A stretch of DNA of 56,122 bases from Hyphomonas sp. BRH_c22 (GTDB lineage: Bacteria > Pseudomonadota > Alphaproteobacteria > Caulobacterales > Hyphomonadaceae): NCBI RefSeq assembly GCF_000961795.1, contig NZ_LADU01000137.1:1-56122 (forward strand), read 5' to 3'. Below are positions 45,677 through 53,818 of the stretch, in pieces. Each line of letters opens with the position of its first letter. Within the stretch, counting starts at the first letter, position 1. The translations under genes were made by a program, and so were the position numbers. Under the pieces are notes generated by a model. It worked only from the letters and a program-made list of their open reading frames with translations. It made no database searches and had not been told where the DNA came from.

Positions 45677-46749
45677 AAATCATCGTCACAGGCGGCGCCG
45701 GTTTTATCGGATCGGCAGTTGTGCGCTACCTTGCCGGGGCGACCGATGCTTCTGTCACGGTCATCGACAAGCTGACCTATGCCGCCAACCTTGAATCGCT
45801 GCGCTCCGTGTCGTCTTCGCCGCGATACAAGCTGATCCAGCAAGACATTTGCAACGCCGACGCAATGCGGGATATCTTCGCCAGCGAACAGCCGGACCAT
45901 GTCCTGCATCTCGCTGCCGAAAGCCACGTCGACAGGTCGATCTCAGGTTCGCGCGCTTTTGTCGAGACCAATATCATGGGCACTTACAACCTGCTTGAAG
46001 CGGCCCGGGCCTATTATGACAGCCTTGATGCCGACCGCAGGTCAGCCTTCCGCTTCCTCCATGTGTCGACCGACGAGGTCTACGGATCCCTGGGGCCGGA
46101 AGGCCTGTTCGTGGAAACGACCGCTTACGACCCTTCATCACCCTATTCGGCTTCGAAGGCCGCATCCGACCATCTTGTGAAGGCATGGCACCGCACCTAT
46201 GGCCTGCCGCTAATCGTGTCGAATTGCTCCAATAATTACGGCCCTTACCACTTCCCGGAAAAGCTGATACCGCTGATGATCCTCAATGGGCTCGATGGCA
46301 AGGATCTGCCGGTCTACGGTGACGGCAGCAACATCCGCGATTGGCTGCATGTCGAAGACCATGCCCGCGCGCTCTGGCTGATCGTAACTCACGGTCGTAT
46401 CGGCGAGACCTACAATGTCGGGGGGCGCAATGAACGCACGAATTTGCATGTGGTCGAAACCATCTGCGACGCGCTCGATTCCTTTGTCCCGACCGCCCGG
46501 TCACGCCGTGAACTCATCCGGTTCGTGCAGGACCGGCCTGGCCATGACCATCGCTATGCCATCGACGCCACAAAGCTCGAAGCTGAACTCGGCTGGCGCG
46601 CTGAGGAGACCTTCGACACCGGCATCTTCAAGACCGTGAAATGGTATCTCGACAATCCGGCTTGGTGGCAGCCCCTTCGCAAGTCGGTGTATTCAGGTGC
46701 ACGCCTCGGCCTGCTCCCGGGCACGAAGAGCGAAATTCTCGCGAATTAA
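45673..46749 (+). CDS. rfbB: dTDP-glucose 4,6-dehydratase
   Basis: Makes dTDP-4-keto-6-deoxyglucose, used both by RfbC/RfbD for rhamnose and by WecE (20.9 kb) for Fuc4N. The 358 residues have GGAGFIG (7-13), [10 protein letters not shown], the catalytic STDEVYG, YxxxK in [13 protein letters not shown] and [17 protein letters not shown]. The 4-base overlap with rfbC indicates coupled translation. The C-terminal NPAWWQPL is typical. Confidence 0.97.
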   Translation: MKIIVTGGAGFIGSAVVRYLAGATDASVTVIDKLTYAANLESLRSVSSSPRYKLIQQDICNADAMRDIFASEQPDHVLHLAAESHVDRSISGSRAFVETNIMGTYNLLEAARAYYDSLDADRRSAFRFLHVSTDEVYGSLGPEGLFVETTAYDPSSPYSASKAASDHLVKAWHRTYGLPLIVSNCSNNYGPYHFPEKLIPLMILNGLDGKDLPVYGDGSNIRDWLHVEDHARALWLIVTHGRIGETYNVGGRNERTNLHVVETICDALDSFVPTARSRRELIRFVQDRPGHDHRYAIDATKLEAELGWRAEETFDTGIFKTVKWYLDNPAWWQPLRKSVYSGARLGLLPGTKSEILAN

Positions 46750-46771
46750 TCACGACTGGAGTATCATTAAA

Positions 46772-47668
46772 GTGAAACTGCTTGTGATTGGCGGAGCAGG
46801 TCAGGTTGCGCGGGCCCTGCGAGAAACTGGCGCCGGAACTGGCTGCACCCTAGTGACGCAAGGTCGGCCTGGCCTCGACCTTCTGGATCCGGCATCGGTC
46901 TCTGCGGCGCTTGCGCGCTATGCACCGGACCTTGTCATCAATGCCGCTGCGTATACGGCGGTCGACACTGCCGAATCCGATTCGGCCGCAGCCACGGCGC
47001 TTAATGACACCGCCGCTGCCGATCTGGCGCGTGCCACCGGCGCGCGATCTATTCCGTTGATCCACATCTCGACCGATTATGTCTTCGATGGCACGGCAAG
47101 GCGTCCATATCGCGAAGACGACCCCATATCGCCACTCGGCGTGTACGGCCGCTCCAAGTTGGACGGGGAGCGCGCTGTCGCGGCGCTCAACCCGCAGCAC
47201 CTGATTGTACGCACCGCTTGGGTGTACAGCCCTTTCGGCAGGAATTTCGTCAAGACCATGTTGCGGCTGGCCACGAGCCAGGACGAGGTGGCGGTCGTCG
47301 CCGATCAGGTCGGCAACCCCACCAGCGCCCATGCCCTTGCCAGGACGCTGCTGGAAATGGCCCATCGTATCCACCGCCAGCCGGACGAAGCGCTGTTTGG
47401 CCTCTATCATGTCAGCGGCATGGGCGACGCAAGCTGGGCTGAGCTTGCAGAGCACGTTTTCGCCGTAAGCGCTGCGCTTGGCGGACCTTCTGCCAGCGTA
47501 TCACGTATACTAACATCCGAGTATCCAACACCGGTCACCCGACCGGCAAACTCCCGTCTCGATTGCGCGAAACTGCAGCGAGTGTTTGGCCAGCGGTTGC
47601 CCGCATGGCAGGAAGGCGTCCAAGACGTGACGTCGCGGCTCATCAAAGAGGAAAGCTACAGCACATGA
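46772..47668 (+). CDS. rfbD: dTDP-4-dehydrorhamnose reductase
   Basis: Reduces dTDP-4-keto-L-rhamnose to dTDP-L-rhamnose. The 298-residue protein shows [49 protein letters not shown] (YxxxK) and [20 protein letters not shown] 46772 is the start, with GGAG 12 bases upstream; an in-frame extension into rfbB is rejected. The rfbA start overlaps its stop (ATGA). Confidence 0.95.
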   Translation: MKLLVIGGAGQVARALRETGAGTGCTLVTQGRPGLDLLDPASVSAALARYAPDLVINAAAYTAVDTAESDSAAATALNDTAAADLARATGARSIPLIHISTDYVFDGTARRPYREDDPISPLGVYGRSKLDGERAVAALNPQHLIVRTAWVYSPFGRNFVKTMLRLATSQDEVAVVADQVGNPTSAHALARTLLEMAHRIHRQPDEALFGLYHVSGMGDASWAELAEHVFAVSAALGGPSASVSRILTSEYPTPVTRPANSRLDCAKLQRVFGQRLPAWQEGVQDVTSRLIKEESYST

Positions 47669-48528
47669 AAGGCATTATTCTTGCTGGCGGCAAAGGCACT
47701 CGATTATATCCGATCACGCGCGGTGTCTCCAAGCAATTGCTCCCGGTCTATGACAAGCCGCTGGTCTTCCATCCGATCACCACGCTGATGCTCGCCGGGA
47801 TCCGCGAGATCCTGATCATATCCACCCCGACAGCCTTACCGCTCTACCGCGAATTGCTCGGCTCGGGTAACGACTGGAACATGGCGTTCCACTATGCCGA
47901 ACAAGCCGAAGCCCGCGGCCTCGCGGAGGCCTTCCTGATCGGCGCTGATTTTGTCGGAGGCAAGCCAAGTGCGCTCGCCCTTGGCGACAACATGTTCTAC
48001 GGGGCAGGGCTCAGCGGGCAATTGAACGCGGCAGGAAAGATCACTTCCGGTGCCGAGATATTCGCCTGCAAGGTCACGAACCCCACCGAGTTTGGCATCG
48101 TCGAGATCGATACCCACGGCCAGGCCCTGTCAATCGAAGAGAAACCGGAAGTCCCAAAAAGCACCTGGGCTGTCACGGGCCTTTATTTCTATGACAAGGA
48201 TGTCGTCGATATCGCTCGAGACGTTAAACCATCCGCGCGTGGCGAGCTTGAAATCACCTCCGTGAATGATGTCTACCTGCACCGCGGTGATCTCAACGTG
48301 AACAAACTGGCGCGCGGTACAGCCTGGCTCGATGCCGGCACTTTCGATGGCCTACTGCAAGCGGCGCAATTCGTTCAAACGCTCGAAAAGCGGCAGGGCC
48401 TGAAGATTGCCTGCCCCGAAGAAGTCGCCTGGCGTATGGGCTTCATCGACGACGAGCAGCTGCTGAAGCTCTCTGCGGGATATAGAAACGAGTACGGTTA
48501 CTACTTGTCCTCGCTCCTGAAGGGCTAG
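47665..48528 (+). CDS. rfbA: Glucose-1-phosphate thymidylyltransferase
   Basis: First enzyme of the dTDP-sugar route: joins dTTP and glucose-1-phosphate. The 287 residues begin with [16 protein letters not shown], then [29 protein letters not shown] and [11 protein letters not shown], all standard for RmlA. It is last in rfbC-B-D-A, coupled to rfbD by 4 bases. dTDP-rhamnose feedback inhibition is typical of this family. Confidence 0.97.
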   Translation: MKGIILAGGKGTRLYPITRGVSKQLLPVYDKPLVFHPITTLMLAGIREILIISTPTALPLYRELLGSGNDWNMAFHYAEQAEARGLAEAFLIGADFVGGKPSALALGDNMFYGAGLSGQLNAAGKITSGAEIFACKVTNPTEFGIVEIDTHGQALSIEEKPEVPKSTWAVTGLYFYDKDVVDIARDVKPSARGELEITSVNDVYLHRGDLNVNKLARGTAWLDAGTFDGLLQAAQFVQTLEKRQGLKIACPEEVAWRMGFIDDEQLLKLSAGYRNEYGYYLSSLLKG

Positions 48529-48645
48529 CACCGGCCCCCGCAGCGTCGGATTGCGTAATGGACTGTGATTTGCGCAGCGCCGGGCAAGACCGTATCGGCG
48601 GGGCAAAGGATCCCGTCGCCACGACTGAAACAAGGACGACAAGCC

Positions 48646-49806
48646 ATGCACCTCCCCTTCATCGACCTGCAAGCCCAGCGCAAACGCATCGAGACCGAGA
48701 TCAACACGGCCATACAGGGCGTGGTCGAAAGCGGGCGCTATGTTCTCGGCCCGGAAGTGACCGAATTGGAACGCCAGCTCGCGGCGTGGTGCAGCGCATC
48801 ACACGCGGTCAGCTGCGCCAATGGCACCGATGCGCTCGCCCTGGCCCTGATGGCCTGGGAGCTAAAACCCGGTGATGCCGTGTTCTGCCCGAGCTTTACC
48901 TTTGTCGCCACGGCGCAGGTCGTTCCCTGGCTCGGCGCCACACCTGTCTTTGTCGATATTGATGCGGCGACCTACAACATGGATCCGGCATCCCTGCGCG
49001 CTGAAATCGAACGGACGGTCAGCGAGGGCAAGCTCAAGCCGAAAGTCGTGATTGCCGTTGACCTGTTCGGCCAGCCCGCAAATTACCCTGAAATCAAGGC
49101 GGTATGCGACGAGTTCGGGCTGAAGCTGATTGCCGACACCGCGCAGGGCTTTGGCTGCACGCTGAACGGAAAACACCCGTCCGACTGGGCCGATATTGCC
49201 ACGACCAGCTTCTTTCCGGCCAAGCCACTTGGCTGCTACGGTGACGGCGGGGCTATCGTGACCAATGATGCCGCACTGGCCGAACGCATTGAATCCCTTC
49301 GGGTTTATGGCAAGGTCACGCCCACCGATGCGGCCACGCGCAACTTCCACCACGACCCCAAATATCTCAGCCTGCGGGTTGGCATGAACTCGCGCCTCGA
49401 CACGATCCAGGCCGCCATCCTGCTCGAAAAGCTCAAGATTTTCGCTGACGAGATCGACCGCCGGCAAGTGGTCGCAGATCGCTATGCCGAGGGGCTTCGT
49501 GGGGGTGTGAAGGGTGTTCCGGTGGTGATTGAGGGCGGCCGGTCGGTCTGGGCGCAATATGTCATCGAGCATGACAACCGCGACGGCCTGCAGGCCCACC
49601 TCACCGCCCAGGGCATTCCGAGCATGGTCTATTATCCGGTCCCGATCCACCAGCAGGATTTCGCGCTGCGCTTTGCGCCGCCGGAAGGCCATCTCAAGGT
49701 CACCGAAGCTGCCAGCCGGCACGTGCTCGCCCTGCCGATGCATCCCTATCTGGGCGAGGCCGACCAGGATCGCGTGATCGACGCCGTTCTCGGCTTCAAC
49801 GGCTGA
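48646..49806 (+). CDS. DegT/DnrJ/EryC1 aminotransferase, WbpE/WlbC-like
   Basis: A 386-residue PLP sugar aminotransferase. PFIDLQAQRKRIE, SGRYVLGPEV, SCANGTDAL, the Asp164 block ADTAQGFGC and the PLP-Lys193 in SFFPAKPLGCYGDGGA match WbpE/WlbC, which aminate UDP-3-keto-GlcNAcA on the way to UDP-2,3-diacetamido-glucuronic acid. The partner enzymes of that pathway (WbpA, WbpB, WbpD) are not in the window, so the substrate is uncertain. ATG 48646 has AAGGA 9 bases upstream; an earlier in-frame start is unlikely. Confidence 0.85.
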   Translation: MHLPFIDLQAQRKRIETEINTAIQGVVESGRYVLGPEVTELERQLAAWCSASHAVSCANGTDALALALMAWELKPGDAVFCPSFTFVATAQVVPWLGATPVFVDIDAATYNMDPASLRAEIERTVSEGKLKPKVVIAVDLFGQPANYPEIKAVCDEFGLKLIADTAQGFGCTLNGKHPSDWADIATTSFFPAKPLGCYGDGGAIVTNDAALAERIESLRVYGKVTPTDAATRNFHHDPKYLSLRVGMNSRLDTIQAAILLEKLKIFADEIDRRQVVADRYAEGLRGGVKGVPVVIEGGRSVWAQYVIEHDNRDGLQAHLTAQGIPSMVYYPVPIHQQDFALRFAPPEGHLKVTEAASRHVLALPMHPYLGEADQDRVIDAVLGFNG

Positions 49807-49836
49807 GCCAACCCTTTCCGAACAGAATTTAACCGG

Positions 49837-49872
49837 CGCGCAGGCCCTTGCCGCGTTGCCTTTGCCTGCGCG
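49837..49872 (+). other. Hairpin in the ahcY leader
   Basis: CGCGCAGGC (49837-49845) pairs with GCCTGCGCG (49864-49872) across an 18-nt loop, 40 bases before ahcY. There is no T-run, so it is not a clear terminator. I compared it by eye with SAH and SAM riboswitch consensus features and saw no match. Confidence 0.4.
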
Positions 49873-49912
49873 TCATGCTAACGCCCGCATAAACATATAA
49901 AGGAACATTGAT

Positions 49913-51307
49913 ATGGCCAAGGACTACCACGTCGCCGACATCAAGCTGGCTGAATACGGCAACAAGGAAATCGCCATTGCCGAGACTGAAATGCCGGGCC
50001 TGATGGCCGCGCGCGAAGAATTCGGCCCGACGCAGCCGCTCAAGGGCGCGCGCATCTGCGGCTCGCTCCACATGACGATCCAGACGGCGGTCCTGATCCA
50101 GACGCTCGAAGCCCTTGGCGCAAAGGTGCGCTGGGTTTCGTGCAACATCTATTCGACGCAGGACCACGCCGCCGCCGCCATCGCCGCCAACGGCACGCCG
50201 GTCTTTGCCTACAAGGGCGAAACGCTTGAAGAATACTGGGACTATACCGACCGCATGTTCCAGTGGCCGGACGGCGAAGGCCCGAACCTGATCCTCGACG
50301 ATGGCGGCGATGCCACCATGTACCTGATCCTCGGCGAGCGCGCTGAAAGCGATCCGGCTTTCCTCGAAAAGCCAGGCTCGGAAGAAGAGAAATTCCTGTT
50401 CGCGCAGATCAAGAAGCGCATGAAAGCCAGCCCCGGCTGGTTCGCCAAGACCAAGGCCGGCATCCGCGGCGTGTCCGAAGAGACGACGACCGGCGTCAAC
50501 CGCCTGTACCAGCTGGAAAAGAAGGGCGAACTCCCCTTCCCGGCGATCAACGTCAACGACTCGGTCACCAAGTCCAAGTTCGACAACAAGTATGGTTGTA
50601 AAGAGTCGCTCGTTGACGCGATCCGCCGCGGCACGGACGTGATGATGGCCGGCAAGAAGGCCTTCGTCGCCGGCTATGGCGATGTGGGCAAAGGCTCGGC
50701 CGCCTCGCTCGCCGGTGCCGGCGCGCGCGTGTCGGTGTCCGAGATCGACCCGATCTGTGCCCTCCAGGCTGCCATGGACGGCTATGACGTCCTCACCATG
50801 GACGAAGCCGCCTCGAAGTTCGACATCTTCGTCACCGCGACCGGCAACAAGGACATCCTGACCGTCGACCACATGCGGGCGATGAAGGACATGGCCATTG
50901 TCTGCAACATTGGCCACTTCGACAACGAGATCCAGGTCGAAGGCCTGCGCAATTTCGAATGGACGAACATCAAGCCACAGGTCGATATGATCACCTTCCC
51001 GGATGGCAAGCGTATCCTGCTGCTGTCGGAAGGCCGCCTGGTAAACCTCGGCAATGCCACCGGCCACCCGAGCTTCGTCATGTCCGCCTCGTTCACCAAC
51101 CAGACGCTGGCCCAGATCGAACTTCACCTGCGCGCCGACGAATACGAGAACAAGGTCTACACGCTGCCCAAGCATCTCGACGAGAAAGTGGCGATGCTCC
51201 ACCTCGACAAGCTCGGCGTGAAACTGACCGAACTGTCGGGCGAACAGGCCGCCTATATCGGCGTCACCACCGAAGGCCCGTTCAAGCCGGAACACTACCG
51301 CTACTAG
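49913..51307 (+). CDS. ahcY: Adenosylhomocysteinase
   Basis: Hydrolyses S-adenosylhomocysteine to adenosine and homocysteine, relieving product inhibition of methyltransferases. The 464 residues contain [31 protein letters not shown], the NAD-binding [19 protein letters not shown] and the C-terminal KPEHYRY needed in the active site. AAAGGAAC precedes the ATG. purU and metK follow on the same strand (18- and 33-base gaps), forming a SAM/one-carbon cluster. Confidence 0.97.
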   Translation: MAKDYHVADIKLAEYGNKEIAIAETEMPGLMAAREEFGPTQPLKGARICGSLHMTIQTAVLIQTLEALGAKVRWVSCNIYSTQDHAAAAIAANGTPVFAYKGETLEEYWDYTDRMFQWPDGEGPNLILDDGGDATMYLILGERAESDPAFLEKPGSEEEKFLFAQIKKRMKASPGWFAKTKAGIRGVSEETTTGVNRLYQLEKKGELPFPAINVNDSVTKSKFDNKYGCKESLVDAIRRGTDVMMAGKKAFVAGYGDVGKGSAASLAGAGARVSVSEIDPICALQAAMDGYDVLTMDEAASKFDIFVTATGNKDILTVDHMRAMKDMAIVCNIGHFDNEIQVEGLRNFEWTNIKPQVDMITFPDGKRILLLSEGRLVNLGNATGHPSFVMSASFTNQTLAQIELHLRADEYENKVYTLPKHLDEKVAMLHLDKLGVKLTELSGEQAAYIGVTTEGPFKPEHYRY

Positions 51308-51325
51308 GCGGTATCCCGGCGGCGA

Positions 51326-52183
51326 ATGAGTCAGGAACACATCCTTACGCTGGCCTGCCCTGACCGGGTCGGACTGGTCGCCACGCTGGCAAGGCTGATG
51401 GAGCGGCACGGCTGCTTCATCGCCTCGTCTCGCACCTTTGGCGATCCGGATACCGGGCAGTTCTGTGCCCGGCTCGTGTTCCAGTCCGAAGCGGACGACG
51501 CCGTGCCGGACGGCCTGCGGACCGACCTTGAATCGGCTGCGGGCGACCTGGACGCCACGTGGGGCATCCATACGGCCCGCCAGCCAGTCAAAACGCTCCT
51601 GCTGGTTTCCAAGTCGGACCATTGCGCCAACACGCTTCTCTATGCGGCGCGCCGGGGCGAGCTGCCGATCGCGCCGGTCGGCATCCTGTCCAACCACACG
51701 ACGCTCGAAGCAGGCTTCGCCCATTGGAACCTGCCCTTCTTCCATGTGCCCGTGACGGCCGGCACGAAAGCAGAGGCTGAGCAGCGCCTGTTCGAACTAA
51801 TCGATGAAACCGGCGCCGAGCTGGTCGTGCTTGCCCGTTACATGCAGGTGCTGAGCAATGACGCCTGCGCGCGCCTCGCCGGGCGCTGCATCAATATCCA
51901 CCATTCCTTCCTGCCGAGCTTCAAGGGCGCCCAGCCCTATCACCAGGCGCATACGCGCGGCGTGAAGGTGATCGGCGCGTCGGCCCATTACGTCACGACC
52001 GATCTCGATGAAGGCCCGATCATCACGCAGGCCACCGAAGGCGTGGACCATACGTTCAGCCCGGCTGACATGATCGAACTGGGCCGCCATCTTGAAGGCA
52101 CCGCGCTGCTGCGCGCCGTCAAGGCGCATGCCGAGCACAGAATTTTTATCAACGCTGGCAAGACGGTTGTCTTTGCCCGATAG
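51326..52183 (+). CDS. purU: Formyltetrahydrofolate deformylase
   Basis: Releases formate from 10-formyltetrahydrofolate, balancing the one-carbon pool. A 285-residue protein with an N-terminal ACT domain (residues 5-85; LTLACPDRVGLVATLARLM) and a formyltransferase-fold domain containing VGILSNHTTLE, NIHHSFLPSFKGAQPY and DLDEGPII, the Asn-His-Asp triad. It sits between ahcY and metK. Met and Gly regulate the E. coli enzyme; here control is unknown. Confidence 0.95.
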   Translation: MSQEHILTLACPDRVGLVATLARLMERHGCFIASSRTFGDPDTGQFCARLVFQSEADDAVPDGLRTDLESAAGDLDATWGIHTARQPVKTLLLVSKSDHCANTLLYAARRGELPIAPVGILSNHTTLEAGFAHWNLPFFHVPVTAGTKAEAEQRLFELIDETGAELVVLARYMQVLSNDACARLAGRCINIHHSFLPSFKGAQPYHQAHTRGVKVIGASAHYVTTDLDEGPIITQATEGVDHTFSPADMIELGRHLEGTALLRAVKAHAEHRIFINAGKTVVFAR

Positions 52184-52216
52184 TCCCGACCGCACCGCTT
52201 CCGAGGAAACACTGCA

Positions 52217-53398
52217 ATGAAGATGAACGATTTTGAATTTACCAGCGAGAGCGTCGCAGAAGGCCACCCGGACAAGGTCTCCGACCAGATTTCCGACGCC
52301 ATTGTTGACCTGTTCCTGACGAAGGACCCGACGGCCAAGGTGGCTGTCGAAACGCTGACCACGACCAACCGGGTCGTTCTGGCCGGCGAAGTGCGCACGA
52401 ACAATGGCGCCGTCGTGACCCATGATGAGATGATCCAGACCGCCCGCGATGTGGTCAAGAAGATCGGCTATGAACAGGACGGCTTCCACTGGGAAAAGAT
52501 GGACGTCAACTGCTATGTCCACGGACAGTCTGCCGAGATCGCGCAGGGCGTCGAGGAAGGCCAGGGCCTGTTCACCGAGGAAGGCGCAGGCGACCAGGGC
52601 ATCATGTTCGGCTATGCCGCCGACGAGACGCCCGAGCTGATGCCCGCCACGCTCGTCTATTCCCACCAGATCCTGCAGAAGATGGCCGCGCTGCGCCATT
52701 CCGGCGAGCGGCCGGAATTCGAACCTGACGCCAAGAGCCAGGTGACGCTGCGCTATGTCGATGAAAAGCCGGTCGGCGTGAACGCCATCGTGGTTTCGAC
52801 CCAGCACAAGGCCAGCGCGACACTGGAAGAGCTGCGCGAACTCGTGCGCCCGATCGTGCAGGGCGTGCTGCCCGAGGGCTGGTTCCCGCCCGAAGACAAG
52901 TTCTATGTCAATCCGACCGGCAAGTTCGTCATCGGCGGACCTGACGGCGACGCCGGCCTCACCGGCCGCAAGATCATTGTCGACACCTATGGCGGCGCAG
53001 CCCCGCATGGCGGCGGCGCCTTCTCGGGCAAGGATCCGTCCAAGGTCGACCGTTCGGCCGCCTATGCCACGCGCTATCTCGCCAAGAACGTGGTCGCCTC
53101 CGGTCTCGCCAAACGCTGCACGATCCAGGTGTCATACGCCATCGGCGTGTCGCAGCCCCTGTCGGTCTATGTCGACACGCACGGCACGGGCCTCGCCGAT
53201 GAGGCCCGTATCGCAAAAACCCTGCGCGATCTGTTCGATCTCTCGCCAAAGGGCATCCGCACGCACCTGAAGCTGAACAACCCGATCTATGCCGGCACGG
53301 CCGCCTATGGCCATTTCGGCCGGGCGCCGGGCAAGGATGGCACGTTTACATGGGAAAAGACGGACCTCATCGACGAACTCAAACGCCTGATCAACTAG
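52217..53398 (+). CDS. metK: S-adenosylmethionine synthetase
   Basis: Makes S-adenosylmethionine from methionine and ATP. The 393 residues carry [27 protein letters not shown], the P-loop-like [19 protein letters not shown] and the full C-terminal domain. GAGGAAAC lies close before the ATG. It is last in ahcY-purU-metK. SAM made here serves the methyltransferases of the polysaccharide island among others. Confidence 0.98.
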   Translation: MKMNDFEFTSESVAEGHPDKVSDQISDAIVDLFLTKDPTAKVAVETLTTTNRVVLAGEVRTNNGAVVTHDEMIQTARDVVKKIGYEQDGFHWEKMDVNCYVHGQSAEIAQGVEEGQGLFTEEGAGDQGIMFGYAADETPELMPATLVYSHQILQKMAALRHSGERPEFEPDAKSQVTLRYVDEKPVGVNAIVVSTQHKASATLEELRELVRPIVQGVLPEGWFPPEDKFYVNPTGKFVIGGPDGDAGLTGRKIIVDTYGGAAPHGGGAFSGKDPSKVDRSAAYATRYLAKNVVASGLAKRCTIQVSYAIGVSQPLSVYVDTHGTGLADEARIAKTLRDLFDLSPKGIRTHLKLNNPIYAGTAAYGHFGRAPGKDGTFTWEKTDLIDELKRLIN

Positions 53399-53405
53399 GC
53401 TGGCG

Positions 53406-53425
53406 CCCGGCGCTTCGGCGCCGGG
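53406..53425 (+). terminator. UUCG-tetraloop hairpin after metK
   Basis: CCCGGCGC-TTCG-GCGCCGGG, an 8-bp perfect stem with a stable UUCG loop, 7 bases after the metK stop. There is no T-run on either side, so it may mark a 3' end formed by processing or Rho. It lies between the convergent metK and lipoprotein genes. Confidence 0.6.
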
Positions 53426-53428
53426 CCG

Positions 53429-53818
53429 TCACATCGTGATCGTGATCTGGGTGATGCGGGTGCGCTCTACGCCGCCGCAGACAATGCTGATCGCCTCGCG
53501 CTTCGCCTTGCCGGCGGGTTCGCGATAGCTCGCATGCCCGGGCACGGCCGGGCCGCCCGGCGACAGTTCGAGCGTGAGCAGGCCGCGCGTGCCGGACGGC
53601 ACGGGCGTCAACAGCCAGGCGCGGTCATCGTCAAGCGACAGCGCCACGATCATCTTGTGATCGCCCGAACCAATCCTTGGCATCTGGTCCACCCAGGCTG
53701 TGGCGCGGGTGACCGGCGGGCAGTCTGCAGCGGGTTTCGCTGCCAGCATATTGCTCCACAGCGTGCAGGCACCAAGCGGCGCCAGCAATAGCGACAGGAG
53801 ACCGGCGCGCCTCACCAT
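53429..53818 (-). CDS. Putative lipoprotein, unknown function
   Basis: A 129-residue protein with a signal peptide and lipobox LGAC (residues 15-18), so Cys18 is the likely lipidation site. The mature part has two further Cys and a DDDRAWLLTP block; I do not recognise a family. Its start overlaps the end of the S8-peptidase gene by 7 bases, so both are made from one transcript. It could be a chaperone or partner of the peptidase autotransporter, but that rests only on position. Confidence 0.6.
   Translation of the reverse strand: MVRRAGLLSLLLAPLGACTLWSNMLAAKPAADCPPVTRATAWVDQMPRIGSGDHKMIVALSLDDDRAWLLTPVPSGTRGLLTLELSPGGPAVPGHASYREPAGKAKREAISIVCGGVERTRITQITITM

Noticed and set aside
49807..49912. 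SAH or SAM riboswitch upstream of ahcY
   Set aside because: Only a simple hairpin is visible; the conserved loops and pseudoknot elements I know for these classes were not found.
49829..51745. A 638-codon open frame antisense to ahcY and purU
   Set aside because: Shadow of highly biased codon use in ahcY/purU, which are certain genes on the plus strand.
51797..53008. A 403-codon open frame antisense to purU/metK
   Set aside because: Same reason: it covers two unambiguous genes and has no recognisable domain.
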